The notes under the pieces were generated by a model that was not told where the DNA came from, did not search any database, and worked only from the letters and a program-made list of their open reading frames with translations. A DNA stretch of 64,000 nucleotides from an uncultured Dokdonia sp. (lineage in GTDB: Bacteria; Bacteroidota; Bacteroidia; Flavobacteriales; Flavobacteriaceae). The translations under genes and the position numbers were made by a program. The stretch is taken from contig NZ_CANLNH010000016.1 in the NCBI RefSeq assembly GCF_947492535.1, positions 47,233-111,232 on the forward strand. The letters are read 5' to 3'. Each line of letters begins with the position of its first letter. Positions within the stretch are counted from its first letter, which is position 1. Below are positions 43,334 to 52,099 of the stretch, piece by piece.

Positions 43334-45988
43334 TTATTGTATGATAATTTTAGAAGTATACGTAGTGCTATCATTTACGATGTTCATAATATATACACCC
43401 CTGGTAAGTCCTGTAGCGTTTACAGATACCCTCCCTTGAAGCGTTGCAGGCTTATTATACACCTCTCTACCATTGATATCATAAATGCGAATGTTTCCTT
43501 CTCCGAATGTACCAGCTACATTCACAGTAATTTCACCATTTGAAGGATTAGGGAATATGTTAAATATAGTGTCTAAATCATTTTCATTGACACTTAATAA
43601 ATCTTCGCAACTTTCAATAACATCACTAGGAAGATCAAAAGCCTCCGTTTGATCAAATCTGTTATTAGAACTTCCTTGCTCAGCACTAAAACCAACACCA
43701 CGTGTAGCAAACACATTCCATATGGTACATGTTGCGAAATCTTTCTCATCTTCTGGAATTATTGTATTGATTTCTACTGCTGCTAAAATACCATCTCTAC
43801 CATCAACAAAACCAGGGCTACACGATTGTAATTTCATACCATCTATTACTAATTGAAGAGCGATGTTATTACCACCTGTTCCATTATAAAAGTCGTCATC
43901 AAAACCATACTCATCTATAAAAGCCCAGGTCATGTCCCATAATATAGTAGACCAAATAGTACCTACGCCATGAGGTACTGAAATGTTAGCCGCATCAGAC
44001 ACATCTCCATATGTCAAATCATTAACTGCAAAATCTGTACTATAAGGTCTTGGTCTAATACCGGGACCATCTGCTGGTTGTCCGAAGGCATATGTCCCTA
44101 TTCCTCTTGCTTCCTCTGCAAAATCATCTGCTGTCATGGTTAAAACCATTCCAAAGTAATCAGACCATCCTTCTCCCATTTGTTCTTCATTTTGCAAACA
44201 GCTTACATTTGTACCTCCGCCAGTTAATCTATTAGATATACCATGAGCATACTCATGAGCTACTACAGCATTATCCAAACTCCCATCTATCTGAAAGCTT
44301 CCTGGATTTATTAAAGAACCATTTATAACCTCTCCTCCTTGAAGTGCCGCTATGATAGCTTCGCCATCACTTTGACTTACCATAATACTAGGTATAGAAA
44401 CTTGATTACCTACAGCTCCAGGTCCCATTATCGTAGGAGGACCTTCTACATTATTTACCATAATAACAGCAATAGCACCTTCGTTTTCTGCTGCTAAAAC
44501 TTTTACTCCAAACTCACATTCTCCTCTTCTAATAATCGCAATATTACCAGCTAAATCTGCCCCATTTATAATTGTATCACAAGCATCTATCGAGTCTGTT
44601 GAATTTCCAGCATTATCATCTTCAGTTAAAGCTAATTCACCTTCTAATGGTGTATCGTCTGGTAATGGATCACCAAAATTAGCTGGAGCACCTATATAGC
44701 CTCCATCTAAAGAACCCCCATCAATCGTAAGTACTTCTGTTGGGGCTGTAGAAGGATTAAAAAGGCCCACTCGCATTCTAGGATTTGCCCCATCTGGAGG
44801 TGTTCCAAAAAAAGCGCCCCCAAATGAATTTCCTTCTTGAGATTCAGCATTTACAGAATCACCCTGTCCGCCTCCGTTTCCATAATTATTTTCTTGAAAA
44901 TTTCCACTTGCTTCATCAAAACCATATTGATATGTAATATCATGTAAAATATTATTCCAATAAAATAAATTTGTTGTCGTAGCCTCAACCATGTTCACAG
45001 GCTCTGTATTAAAATTGTACGCAAAATTAAAATCCAACGCGTCACCTCCATCTGGAGAAGCTCCAGGAGCATTATCTGGATTTATATCTTCATAGGCATA
45101 CACATTATTTCCTCTAGTGATGGTAAATTCTGCACCTTCTACCCCATTAGTATCATGCCAACCAAAAGGAGATGCTATTGTATTTTGAGGATCTACTACT
45201 AATTGATTTGTGCCATGATTTGGGCTTTCTACTGGAAGCGGGAATACATTATATTGTTCACCTGCTAAAAGTTCATTAGCAATAATTTCTTCTCGAACAC
45301 CAAAGCCAGAAATAAATGTATTAGTAGTTACAGATGAACTTTCATGATCATGATTTTCGAATGTACAATTAACTACCCAGTCATGTTGTTGAAGAAGCGT
45401 TCCATTAAGTGCGTCTACACGAACACTGTACCAATGCTTAGCATCTGTAGTATGAATACTTAAGTCCCAAGCAAGTCTAATTGTATGATCTTCCATAGAT
45501 TGATACACCAATTTTACAGGAACTTTTTCTAAAGACACACCACCTTGTGTTAAAACAAATTCTTGTGAAGAAATGGTTTGATCTAACGAGAAATTAGCAT
45601 TTCCCAAACCTAAAGAAGTCGCTGCATTAGAAGCTGCTTGAATAGGCGACAATACTGGAGAGACTACATTTACTCTAGATGCAATATCACTTTGCAAGTT
45701 ATTTGCTACATGAATAATTATACCATCTTTGAAAGCAACATTTATAACACCATTAAAAATTTCGATGTTATTTATTTTTTGGATAGCATACACATGTGTT
45801 GTATTGCTTTTCTTGCTAAACACTTCATTTTGGATAGTTAACCCTGAAATATCTTGATCCGTAATTCCAAAGACATTTTTGTTGGTCTCTAAATGATTTT
45901 TAATAAGTATACCATAATCTTGCGCACTTAAGGCAGAGGTAAAAATAACCACACACAAGGCAAGAAGTAGTTTGTAGGATTTTAACAT
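43334..45988 (-). CDS. M36 (fungalysin-type) metallopeptidase exported by T9SS
   Basis: 884 residues. Signal peptide about 1-22 (ends LSAQ). FTP pro-region to about 215. The M36 catalytic domain contains VVAHEYAHGISNRLTGG (His578, Glu579, His582) and EGWSDYFG with the third ligand Glu. A PA (protease-associated) insert precedes it (GNIAIIRRGECEFGVKVLAAENEGAIAVIMVNN, about 465-525). The last 75 residues are a T9SS sorting domain (IFNIFPNPSNGEITVNVAG ... GVYIMNIVNDSTTYTSKIIIQ). It digests proteins outside the cell. Own terminator. Confidence 0.93.
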   Translation of the reverse strand: MLKSYKLLLALCVVIFTSALSAQDYGILIKNHLETNKNVFGITDQDISGLTIQNEVFSKKSNTTHVYAIQKINNIEIFNGVINVAFKDGIIIHVANNLQSDIASRVNVVSPVLSPIQAASNAATSLGLGNANFSLDQTISSQEFVLTQGGVSLEKVPVKLVYQSMEDHTIRLAWDLSIHTTDAKHWYSVRVDALNGTLLQQHDWVVNCTFENHDHESSSVTTNTFISGFGVREEIIANELLAGEQYNVFPLPVESPNHGTNQLVVDPQNTIASPFGWHDTNGVEGAEFTITRGNNVYAYEDINPDNAPGASPDGGDALDFNFAYNFNTEPVNMVEATTTNLFYWNNILHDITYQYGFDEASGNFQENNYGNGGGQGDSVNAESQEGNSFGGAFFGTPPDGANPRMRVGLFNPSTAPTEVLTIDGGSLDGGYIGAPANFGDPLPDDTPLEGELALTEDDNAGNSTDSIDACDTIINGADLAGNIAIIRRGECEFGVKVLAAENEGAIAVIMVNNVEGPPTIMGPGAVGNQVSIPSIMVSQSDGEAIIAALQGGEVINGSLINPGSFQIDGSLDNAVVAHEYAHGISNRLTGGGTNVSCLQNEEQMGEGWSDYFGMVLTMTADDFAEEARGIGTYAFGQPADGPGIRPRPYSTDFAVNDLTYGDVSDAANISVPHGVGTIWSTILWDMTWAFIDEYGFDDDFYNGTGGNNIALQLVIDGMKLQSCSPGFVDGRDGILAAVEINTIIPEDEKDFATCTIWNVFATRGVGFSAEQGSSNNRFDQTEAFDLPSDVIESCEDLLSVNENDLDTIFNIFPNPSNGEITVNVAGTFGEGNIRIYDINGREVYNKPATLQGRVSVNATGLTRGVYIMNIVNDSTTYTSKIIIQ

Positions 45989-46514
45989 TTTATTTACATT
46001 TTAAATTAACTATAAAAGTAATTTCCTATACATTGTTATTAAAATTGAATCAATTGTTTTTAGAGTGCATTTCAGAAGAAAGGTGTATTTAAATTCTAAA
46101 AAAAACACGAATACATAGTTATGTTTTTTTTGTTGTCCAATACTTACTTCACAAGAGATTAATGAATAATTAAGTAATTTCTAGTTATTGATATAACAGT
46201 AAATAGTATACTAGTAAAGATGTTTGTGAACCTCTTTCTGAAAGTTATCTATCAAAATACTATTGGTGAGCATAATTTATACGCTTTAACGCTATGCTCT
46301 CCCTTTTGGTCGTGAATCTCGCAAGCTCGATTTCGCGAAAGCGTACTTCTACATACATCATAGTAAAAAGTCCTACTCTTAAAACCTATGAAAAAGGAAA
46401 TCTTTATCATTATGGCTAGAGTATCTGATTATATTTTTTTAATGAAAAAGCTGTTAATTTCATTTTAACATTTTTTTTAGTAAATTTAACATTCCTCAAT
46501 ATAAATTTCTAATT
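45989..46514. other. 526-base AT-rich intergenic region with a damaged palindrome
   Basis: Near the middle TACGCTTTA (46280) and ATTTCGCGAAAGCGTAC (46330-46346) look like the two halves of the palindrome separated by a REP-like insert (GCAAGCTCGA). GAGCATA/TATGCTC also pair there. No convincing gene; a 26-codon frame from 46388 is not supported. Confidence 0.5.
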
Positions 46515-46718
46515 ATGAAAAAACTAACCCATTTTTTAATTATCGCACTTTCAATAGGAGTTTTTTCTTGTACTAACAAGAAGAAAGAAGAAGCAGAAAC
46601 AAAAGCAGCAGTAGAACAAATTGAAGCTGTAGAAAGTGAAATTGAAAACGTTTCTAAAGAAATAGAATCTAAAGCCAGAGAACTAGAAGATTCTTTAGAA
46701 GAACTGGACGGTATTTAA
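46515..46718 (+). CDS. Small coiled-coil lipoprotein
   Basis: 67 residues. Lipoprotein signal with lipobox VFSC (Cys about 19). The mature part is a Lys/Glu heptad-like helix (KKEEAETKAAVEQIEAVESEIENVSKEIESKAREL), a single coiled coil. No enzymatic residues. It probably anchors or spaces envelope components. It lies 57 bases upstream of the Lys/Glu repeat protein gene, both with the same charge pattern, and may be co-transcribed. Confidence 0.75.
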   Translation: MKKLTHFLIIALSIGVFSCTNKKKEEAETKAAVEQIEAVESEIENVSKEIESKARELEDSLEELDGI

Positions 46719-46775
46719 TTAAAAACAAACTATTCCAGTATTACATTCCATTCATTTAAATATACAATATAAATT

Positions 46776-47417
46776 ATGAAATATATTAAATTCATATTTA
46801 TAGCATTATTCATATGTGCTATAAGCAATCAAGAAATCATTGCACAAGGAAAATCAAATGTCGCTAAAGAAAAAGCACAGCAATTAAAGAAAAAAGGTAA
46901 AGACAAAGCTGAAGTAGCTAAACAAAAAGGTAAAGACAAAGCTGAAGAAGCCAAACAAAAAGGTAAAGACAAAGCTGAAGAAGCCAAACAAAAAGGGAAG
47001 GATAAGGCTGAAGAAGTTAAAGATAAAGAGCTAGACAAAGCCGAAAAAGCCAAAGAAAAGGCTAAAGGAAACGCTTATGGTAAAGATAAAAATGGTTTGT
47101 CTGGAAAAGAATTTGGATTAGTAAGAGCAGAAGAAGCTAAAAACAAAATAAAAGAAAAAGAGGAAATGCTAACTAAAGAAAGGGTGAGAATATCTAAGGG
47201 ACGAGAGAAAATTGCAGCTGCTAGAGAAAGGCTTATAAAATTAAAAGAAAAAACTGGAGAAGATGCATTAACTCCCGAGGAAATTGCTGAAAAAGAAGCT
47301 AAAATTACAAGAGCAGAGGAAAAACTAAGTGCACTAGAAGCTTCTATACAAAACGGAAAAGAAAAGTTGCAAAGTGAAAAACAAAAGTTACAGAGTGTCT
47401 ATAAAAAAGAAGAATAA
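46776..47417 (+). CDS. Secreted Lys/Glu-rich repeat protein (coiled-coil)
   Basis: 213 residues. Signal peptide about 1-23 (ends IIAQ). Residues about 40-95 are five 11-residue repeats of GKDKAEEAKQK, 33 bp each in the DNA (46896-47060), which recall LEA-type or apolipoprotein-like 11-mer helices; the C-terminal 110 residues are a long coiled coil (EEMLTKERVRISKGREKI ... EEKLSALEASI). A role in desiccation, stress or envelope spacing is inference from the repeat type. Near-identical DNA repeats suggest copy number can vary. Followed by a strong terminator. Confidence 0.78.
   Translation: MKYIKFIFIALFICAISNQEIIAQGKSNVAKEKAQQLKKKGKDKAEVAKQKGKDKAEEAKQKGKDKAEEAKQKGKDKAEEVKDKELDKAEKAKEKAKGNAYGKDKNGLSGKEFGLVRAEEAKNKIKEKEEMLTKERVRISKGREKIAAARERLIKLKEKTGEDALTPEEIAEKEAKITRAEEKLSALEASIQNGKEKLQSEKQKLQSVYKKEE
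46896..47060 (+). repeat. Five 33-bp tandem repeats in the Lys/Glu-rich gene
   Basis: Period exactly 33 bp, starting at 46896, 46929, 46962, 46995 and 47028. Copies 2 and 3 are almost identical; copies 4 and 5 progressively diverge. Confidence 0.85.
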
Positions 47418-47443
47418 GCACTTAAATAGTACATAGAGTTTAC

Positions 47444-47484
47444 AATAAAGAGGCTGTCTAAAAAGTCAAGACAGCCTCTTTATT
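47444..47484 (+). terminator. Terminator after the Lys/Glu-rich gene
   Basis: A 16-bp perfect stem AATAAAGAGGCTGTCT and complement with a 9-base loop, followed by ATTTAG. Also usable by the convergent VOC gene on the minus strand. Confidence 0.88.
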
Positions 47485-47585
47485 ATTTAGGTAGGTATCT
47501 AGTTATCTGAAAGTTATTCTCAAATACGCAATTCTCAGCGGAGTTTAAAAACCTCTTTAGACACTCCCTTTATTATTTATTATAA

Positions 47586-47960
47586 TTAAACATCCACATA
47601 AAACGTCAACCCATTCATATCTGGATCAAAAAAGGCAAACTCCCGAGTGCCCCAAGATGTTTGTTTTAAGGAAGTTTGTTCGTGGAAGACATTCTTAGTT
47701 TTATACTCCTCATATAAAGCGTCTATGTCCTGGATGACAAAACGTAGCGAAGAAGCATTCATTTGCTTCCAGTTAGATGCATCATGCCACTGTAAATGAA
47801 TCTCAATACCATCACGCGTAATTCCTGCGTACATAGGATTGTGTTGATCATCGGCGAAGGCTATTTGAAATCCTAATTTTTCTACATAATACCGTAATGA
47901 GGCTACTACATCCCGTACAGGAAGTACTGGATGAACTGTTTGTATATAGCCTTTTGCCAT
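47586..47960 (-). CDS. VOC family (glyoxalase/bleomycin-resistance-like) protein
   Basis: 124 residues with start VHPVLPVRDVVASLRYYVEKLGF and end WGTREFAFFDPDMNGLTFYVDV, the paired-module VOC layout. HLQWHD and the final Asp/Glu-less strand make true glyoxalase I unlikely; bleomycin-binding-like or another VOC role possible. It starts 3 bases after the nitronate monooxygenase stop, and the subtilisin gene overlaps the latter, so three genes form one operon. Confidence 0.83.
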   Translation of the reverse strand: MAKGYIQTVHPVLPVRDVVASLRYYVEKLGFQIAFADDQHNPMYAGITRDGIEIHLQWHDASNWKQMNASSLRFVIQDIDALYEEYKTKNVFHEQTSLKQTSWGTREFAFFDPDMNGLTFYVDV

Positions 47961-47963
47961 GGT

Positions 47964-48911
47964 TTATAAATTAGGTACTGCGTTGAGTTCGGTTTTTACT
48001 TGATTATATTCGGTGATCATTTCTGAAACAATCTGACCTGCTGGTTTGATATCATGAATCAATCCTGATATCTGACCAATTTCTAGTTCGCCATCTTCCA
48101 GATCACCTTCAAACATACCACGTTTTGCACGCGCACGTCCTAAGAGTTCTTTGAGCTGCTCTGGGGTGGGTGATGTTTGATATAAGTCAGCTAACTGAGT
48201 ATAGAACTTATTCTTGATTAAACGCACAGGTGCCAGTTCTTTCAATGTCAAAACAGTATCTCCTTCTTTTGCATCTACAATCGCTTGTTTAAATAACTGA
48301 TGTGCGCTCGATTCTTCACTCGCGGCAAATCGGCTACCTACTTGTACACCATCGGCACCTAATACCATAGCCGCAAGCATTCCTCTTCCTGTTCCTATTC
48401 CTCCCGCAGCAATTAACGGAATATCAAGCTGTTCTTTTACCATTGGAATCAACGTGAGTGTGGTTGTCTCTTCACGACCATTATGACCTCCAGCTTCAAA
48501 ACCTTCAGCAACCACGGCATCAACACCTGCAGCTTGTGCTTTCAATGCAAACTTGACACTACTAACTACATGTACGACTTTGACATTGTGCTTTTTAAGA
48601 TGTGCTGTCCACAGTTTTGGATTCCCAGCACTTGTAAATACAATAGGCACTTTATAATCTACAATCGTTTTCATATGCTCCTCTATATTTGGATAGAGCA
48701 TCGGGATATTAACCCCAAAAGGTTTATCGGTGGCTTTTTTACATTTCTCTACGTGTTCTACCAATACTTCTGGATACATAGAAGCGGCTCCTATCAATCC
48801 TAATCCTCCTGCATTACTTACGGCACTTGCGAGGCGCCATCCGCTATTCCAAATCATTCCGCCTTGGATAAGCGGATATTCTATTCCAAATAAATCTGTG
48901 ATTTTTCCCAC
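47964..48911 (-). CDS. Nitronate monooxygenase (2-nitropropane dioxygenase family)
   Basis: 315 residues. Start is GTG at 48911, sharing its G with the TAG stop of the subtilisin gene (TAGTG), so translation is coupled. FMN-binding TIM barrel: PLIQGGMIWNSGWRLASAV, GGLGLIGA, AEGFEAGGHNGRE with the catalytic-type His, and AAGGIGTGRGMLAAMVLGADGVQVGSRF at the phosphate end. It oxidises alkyl nitronates, such as 3-nitropropionate, to detoxify them, or a related substrate. Operon with the VOC gene downstream and the subtilisin upstream; the mix is unusual. Confidence 0.9.
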   Translation of the reverse strand: MGKITDLFGIEYPLIQGGMIWNSGWRLASAVSNAGGLGLIGAASMYPEVLVEHVEKCKKATDKPFGVNIPMLYPNIEEHMKTIVDYKVPIVFTSAGNPKLWTAHLKKHNVKVVHVVSSVKFALKAQAAGVDAVVAEGFEAGGHNGREETTTLTLIPMVKEQLDIPLIAAGGIGTGRGMLAAMVLGADGVQVGSRFAASEESSAHQLFKQAIVDAKEGDTVLTLKELAPVRLIKNKFYTQLADLYQTSPTPEQLKELLGRARAKRGMFEGDLEDGELEIGQISGLIHDIKPAGQIVSEMITEYNQVKTELNAVPNL

Positions 48912-50536
48912 TATTGTTTGATCAGCTTTTGTGTTGTAGAACGTTCTGAATCTTGTATTTGTATGATGTATACCCCTGAAGTCAATGTATTAACATTAAT
49001 GCTATTATTGGTATTGGTAATCTCTTTTGTTAAGACTCGCTTCCCTAATAAATCATAAACAATAACTGTTGCTTGTGAGTTTCCTTCAGGAAATTGTACT
49101 TGAAAGATACTATTGGCAGGATTAGGTGATACGGTATACGCTTTCGCGAAAGCGGACTCCTCAACACTCAATACCACTTCATTAAACGCATCTTCAAAAT
49201 TTGGGATTCCATACCCCATTTGTGCGGTGGGGTTATTAAATAAGTGCGCTGACTCGCGTACAAATTGCATAATTTCTGCATTGGTACGTTCTGGAAAAGC
49301 TTGCCATAAACTCGTTACAGCTCCTGCCATAATAGGCGAACTAAAACTTGTTCCACTACTGGTATCAACATTTCCATTAGCAGTAATAACAGCGCTATTC
49401 TGTCCTTTTGCCATAACATCTGGCTTCACACGGCCATCACTAGAAGGACCAATACTACTAAAACTCACATAATTCCCGTTGCTATCTACAGCTCCTACAG
49501 TAAGAGCACCAGGTGCATCTGCCGGAGCCGCAATCATACCTGTACCAGAATTTCCTGCACTTGTTACGAGAAGCATTCCTTTTTCAAAGGCGATATTAGA
49601 ACCTCTAGAAATAAAAGCGGTTTGTCCATCCATATCTTCATAGGTATGACTATAGGCTGGATTATCATATGCACGATATCCTAATGAAGTATTAATGACA
49701 TCAACGCCTAAACTATCTGCACGTTCTGCAGCTTCTACCCAATAGGACTCCTCTACAGGGTTTTCACTATTGACATCTTCTGTACGGAAACAGTATAAGA
49801 ATGCATCTGGAGCTGTACCTACAAATTGATCTTCTATAAAACCAACGATATCACTAGCAGTGCGTGTACCATGACTACTATTTGAAAAGGCAAACTCATC
49901 ATCTACACGGTCTACAAAGTCATATCCATCTAAAAGACGTCCATTATCGCGAACTCTAGCGAAACCCGCATTGGTATCTACACCTGGAAAACCAGAATCC
50001 AATACCGCAACGATCATCCCAGCACCTGTAAAGTCTTGCTGATGTAAAAACTCAGCGCTTAGCATAGTGACTTGGTTTTCGGTGGCACCATAATTATAAT
50101 CAACAAGCTGCTGACCATTAGTATCCTGAGGATCGTCTTTTACAAATCCAAACCCATCTGATGATCCTGTTAAACTATTTAAACTATCATCTGCAAACTC
50201 AATACTATCTACAAACTGTAAGCTTCCTAATGCATCTATAGCTTCTTGTGAACCACGTACGTGTACACAGTTAAACCATTTTGATTTTGCTAATACGATA
50301 ATCCCAGCTTGTTGCTTTACTTGTGTAATGTATGATTCATTGACAGGAACATCACGTTCATCAATAACAACGCCATGCATTTCTTTTCTGTCAATCGCTT
50401 CTTGTGTAAGGATACTAATAGGGTTTGCAATGCTTTCTGCAACGTTTTCTTTATCTGCAAAAAACACCCATGCATCTTCTTGTGCGAATGTAATAATAGG
50501 AATAAGTAGGAGTACCCAGGGTAATAATCTTTTCAT
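48911..50536 (-). CDS. T9SS-exported subtilisin (S8) protease
   Basis: 541 residues. Signal peptide about 1-19 (ends TFAQ). Propeptide region to about 165. Catalytic triad Asp180 (VAVLDSGFPG), His222 (NSSHGTRTASD) and Ser397 (GTSFSSPIMAGA), with oxyanion Asn329 (SAGNSG). The C-terminal 75 residues are a sorting tail (YTVSPNPANSIFQVQFPEG ... GVYIIQIQDSERSTTQKLIKQ). A palindrome encodes AFAKA immediately before the sorting tail (linker). Secreted protease. Stop overlaps the next gene; upstream mnmA is 22 bases away, same strand. Confidence 0.93.
   Translation of the reverse strand: MKRLLPWVLLLIPIITFAQEDAWVFFADKENVAESIANPISILTQEAIDRKEMHGVVIDERDVPVNESYITQVKQQAGIIVLAKSKWFNCVHVRGSQEAIDALGSLQFVDSIEFADDSLNSLTGSSDGFGFVKDDPQDTNGQQLVDYNYGATENQVTMLSAEFLHQQDFTGAGMIVAVLDSGFPGVDTNAGFARVRDNGRLLDGYDFVDRVDDEFAFSNSSHGTRTASDIVGFIEDQFVGTAPDAFLYCFRTEDVNSENPVEESYWVEAAERADSLGVDVINTSLGYRAYDNPAYSHTYEDMDGQTAFISRGSNIAFEKGMLLVTSAGNSGTGMIAAPADAPGALTVGAVDSNGNYVSFSSIGPSSDGRVKPDVMAKGQNSAVITANGNVDTSSGTSFSSPIMAGAVTSLWQAFPERTNAEIMQFVRESAHLFNNPTAQMGYGIPNFEDAFNEVVLSVEESAFAKAYTVSPNPANSIFQVQFPEGNSQATVIVYDLLGKRVLTKEITNTNNSINVNTLTSGVYIIQIQDSERSTTQKLIKQ
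49139..49154. repeat. Palindrome CGCTTTCGCGAAAGCG inside the subtilisin gene
   Basis: Exact 16-bp copy, read Ala-Phe-Ala-Lys-Ala in the linker between protease domain and sorting tail. Confidence 0.9.
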
Positions 50537-50558
50537 AATCTATAGTTTTTTTATAAAG

Positions 50559-51752
50559 TTACGAAATAACTCCCGATCCTAGACATGATATTCCATGATA
50601 CCATGCAACAAATTGCCCTTCGGCAATAGCAGTTTGCGGATTATCAAAGATTACATACATCCCTCCTTCTACTCGATACAAAGTTGCTTTCTCTAAAGGT
50701 TGTCTATAGCGTATGCGTGCTTCAACCTCCATAGTCTCATCTACAGCGAGTGTTAAGTCTTCACGTATCCAATGGATTTCTTCTTCTCTTACAAAGAGTC
50801 CTTTACGATATAATCCAGGGTGGCTTTTACCTTGTCCTGTATAAATAACATTTTCTTTTACGTCTGTTTCAATCACAAATAAAGGTTCGGCGGTTCCTCC
50901 TACAGCAAGTCCTTTACGTTGTCCTTTTGTAAAGTAATGTGCGCCTTGATGTTTGGCAACGACTTTACCGTCTGTAACACTATATACCGGTTTTTCTGCG
51001 AGTTGGGGTAAATCCGCTTTCGCGAAAGCGTTGCTAGCCACATCTTCACCCATCATTTGCGGTACAGCTTCTTTAGGAATCTCTACAATCACACCTTCTT
51101 TAGGTCGTAATTGCTGTTGAAGAAAATCAGGAAGACGAACTTTCCCTATAAAACATAAGCCTTGCGAATCTTTCTTTCCTGCTGTCACTAAATCTTGTGC
51201 TAATGCAATCTCACGTACTTCTGGTTTTTGGAGATGTCCAATAGGAAATAGTGTCTTTGCCAATTGCTCTTGCGATAATTGACACAGGAAATACGACTGA
51301 TCTTTATTGGAATCGGCTCCAGCCAGTAATTGATGGATTTCTTTTCCATCTTTGACAATGGTTTCTTTCTGACAGTAGTGTCCCGTAGCCACATAATCGG
51401 CTCCTAAGCTTAATGCAATTTTCATAAATACATCAAACTTAATCTCACGATTACAAAGTACGTCAGGATTTGGGGTGCGTCCCATCTCGTATTCCTTGAA
51501 CATATAATTCACAATACGTTCTTTATACTCTTCACTTAGATCTACTGTTTGAAAAGGGATGCCTAGTTTATTTGCTACCAACATAGCATCATTACTATCA
51601 TCTAACCACGGACATTCATCCGAGATAGTTACTGAATCATCATGCCAGTTCTTCATAAAAAGACCAATGACATTATATCCTTGCTCTTTTAATAAATAGG
51701 CAGTTACACTACTATCTACGCCTCCACTAAGACCTACAACTACTGTTTTCAT
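50559..51752 (-). CDS. mnmA: tRNA-specific 2-thiouridylase MnmA
   Basis: 397 residues. PP-loop ATP site [12 protein letters not shown] at the start, catalytic Cys in [16 protein letters not shown], the second Cys in [10 protein letters not shown], and [10 protein letters not shown] of the central domain, all hallmarks. It makes the s2U34 of Lys, Glu and Gln tRNAs. The palindrome at 51015-51030 encodes AFAKA in a segment that appears variable in the family. Gene ends 22 bases before the subtilisin gene on the same strand. A cluster of REP hairpins lies directly upstream. Confidence 0.95.
   Translation of the reverse strand: MKTVVVGLSGGVDSSVTAYLLKEQGYNVIGLFMKNWHDDSVTISDECPWLDDSNDAMLVANKLGIPFQTVDLSEEYKERIVNYMFKEYEMGRTPNPDVLCNREIKFDVFMKIALSLGADYVATGHYCQKETIVKDGKEIHQLLAGADSNKDQSYFLCQLSQEQLAKTLFPIGHLQKPEVREIALAQDLVTAGKKDSQGLCFIGKVRLPDFLQQQLRPKEGVIVEIPKEAVPQMMGEDVASNAFAKADLPQLAEKPVYSVTDGKVVAKHQGAHYFTKGQRKGLAVGGTAEPLFVIETDVKENVIYTGQGKSHPGLYRKGLFVREEEIHWIREDLTLAVDETMEVEARIRYRQPLEKATLYRVEGGMYVIFDNPQTAIAEGQFVAWYHGISCLGSGVIS
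51015..51030. repeat. Palindrome CGCTTTCGCGAAAGCG inside mnmA
   Basis: Exact 16-bp copy, in frame as Ala-Phe-Ala-Lys-Ala. Confidence 0.9.
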
Positions 51753-51760
51753 AATTTATG

Positions 51761-51890
51761 CCCGCGTAGGCGGGTATTCCTTCATTCCCGTTAAAACGGG
51801 AATCTCATGTTATTAATTTATTCCCGTCCTTCGACTATCGTTCAGGATAAACTCCGGTAGGAATGTTTTCATATCCACGAAGGTGGATAT
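51761..51890. repeat. Cluster of three REP-type hairpins upstream of mnmA
   Basis: CCCGC-GTAG-GCGGG (51761-51774), ATTCCCGT...ACGGGAAT (51784-51803) and ATATCCAC-GAAG-GTGGATAT (51871-51890). The latter two are each followed by CTCAT, as in the hairpin at 13834 read backwards (TCTCAT). This is a REP/BIME-like array. Confidence 0.8.
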
Positions 51891-51920
51891 CTCATCATTT
51901 TAGTTCTAATTTCTTTGGTA

Positions 51921-52012
51921 TACGCTTTCGTACTTCAGCAATCTCAGCGTGACAACTTATCTATTTTCTACTTTATACGCTTTCGTACTTCGACAAGCTC
52001 AGTATAAACTTC
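51921..52012. repeat. Two half-palindromes with REP-like insert (copies C)
   Basis: TACGCTTTCGTACTTC at 51921-51936 and TACGCTTTCGTACTTCGACA from 51976, the second continuing as AGCTCAGTATAAACTTC to 52012. Only the left half of the palindrome is joined to the REP-like segment here. Confidence 0.75.
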
Positions 52013-52099
52013 TTCGTCATTTCATTCCTTTAAAGCACATATAACTTCATTTGAAATACATTGCAAAATTACGCAATTATTTACCGTAGAACTATTCCT

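Noticed and set aside
46388..46468. 26-codon frame in the gap before the coiled-coil lipoprotein
   Set aside because: No signal, no leader motif and very AT-rich; not distinguishable from chance.
46829..47053. Ser/Leu/Ala-rich frame on the minus strand opposite the Lys/Glu repeats
   Set aside because: Low-complexity mirror of the repeats (LPFCLASSALS) produced by their codons; no independent signals.
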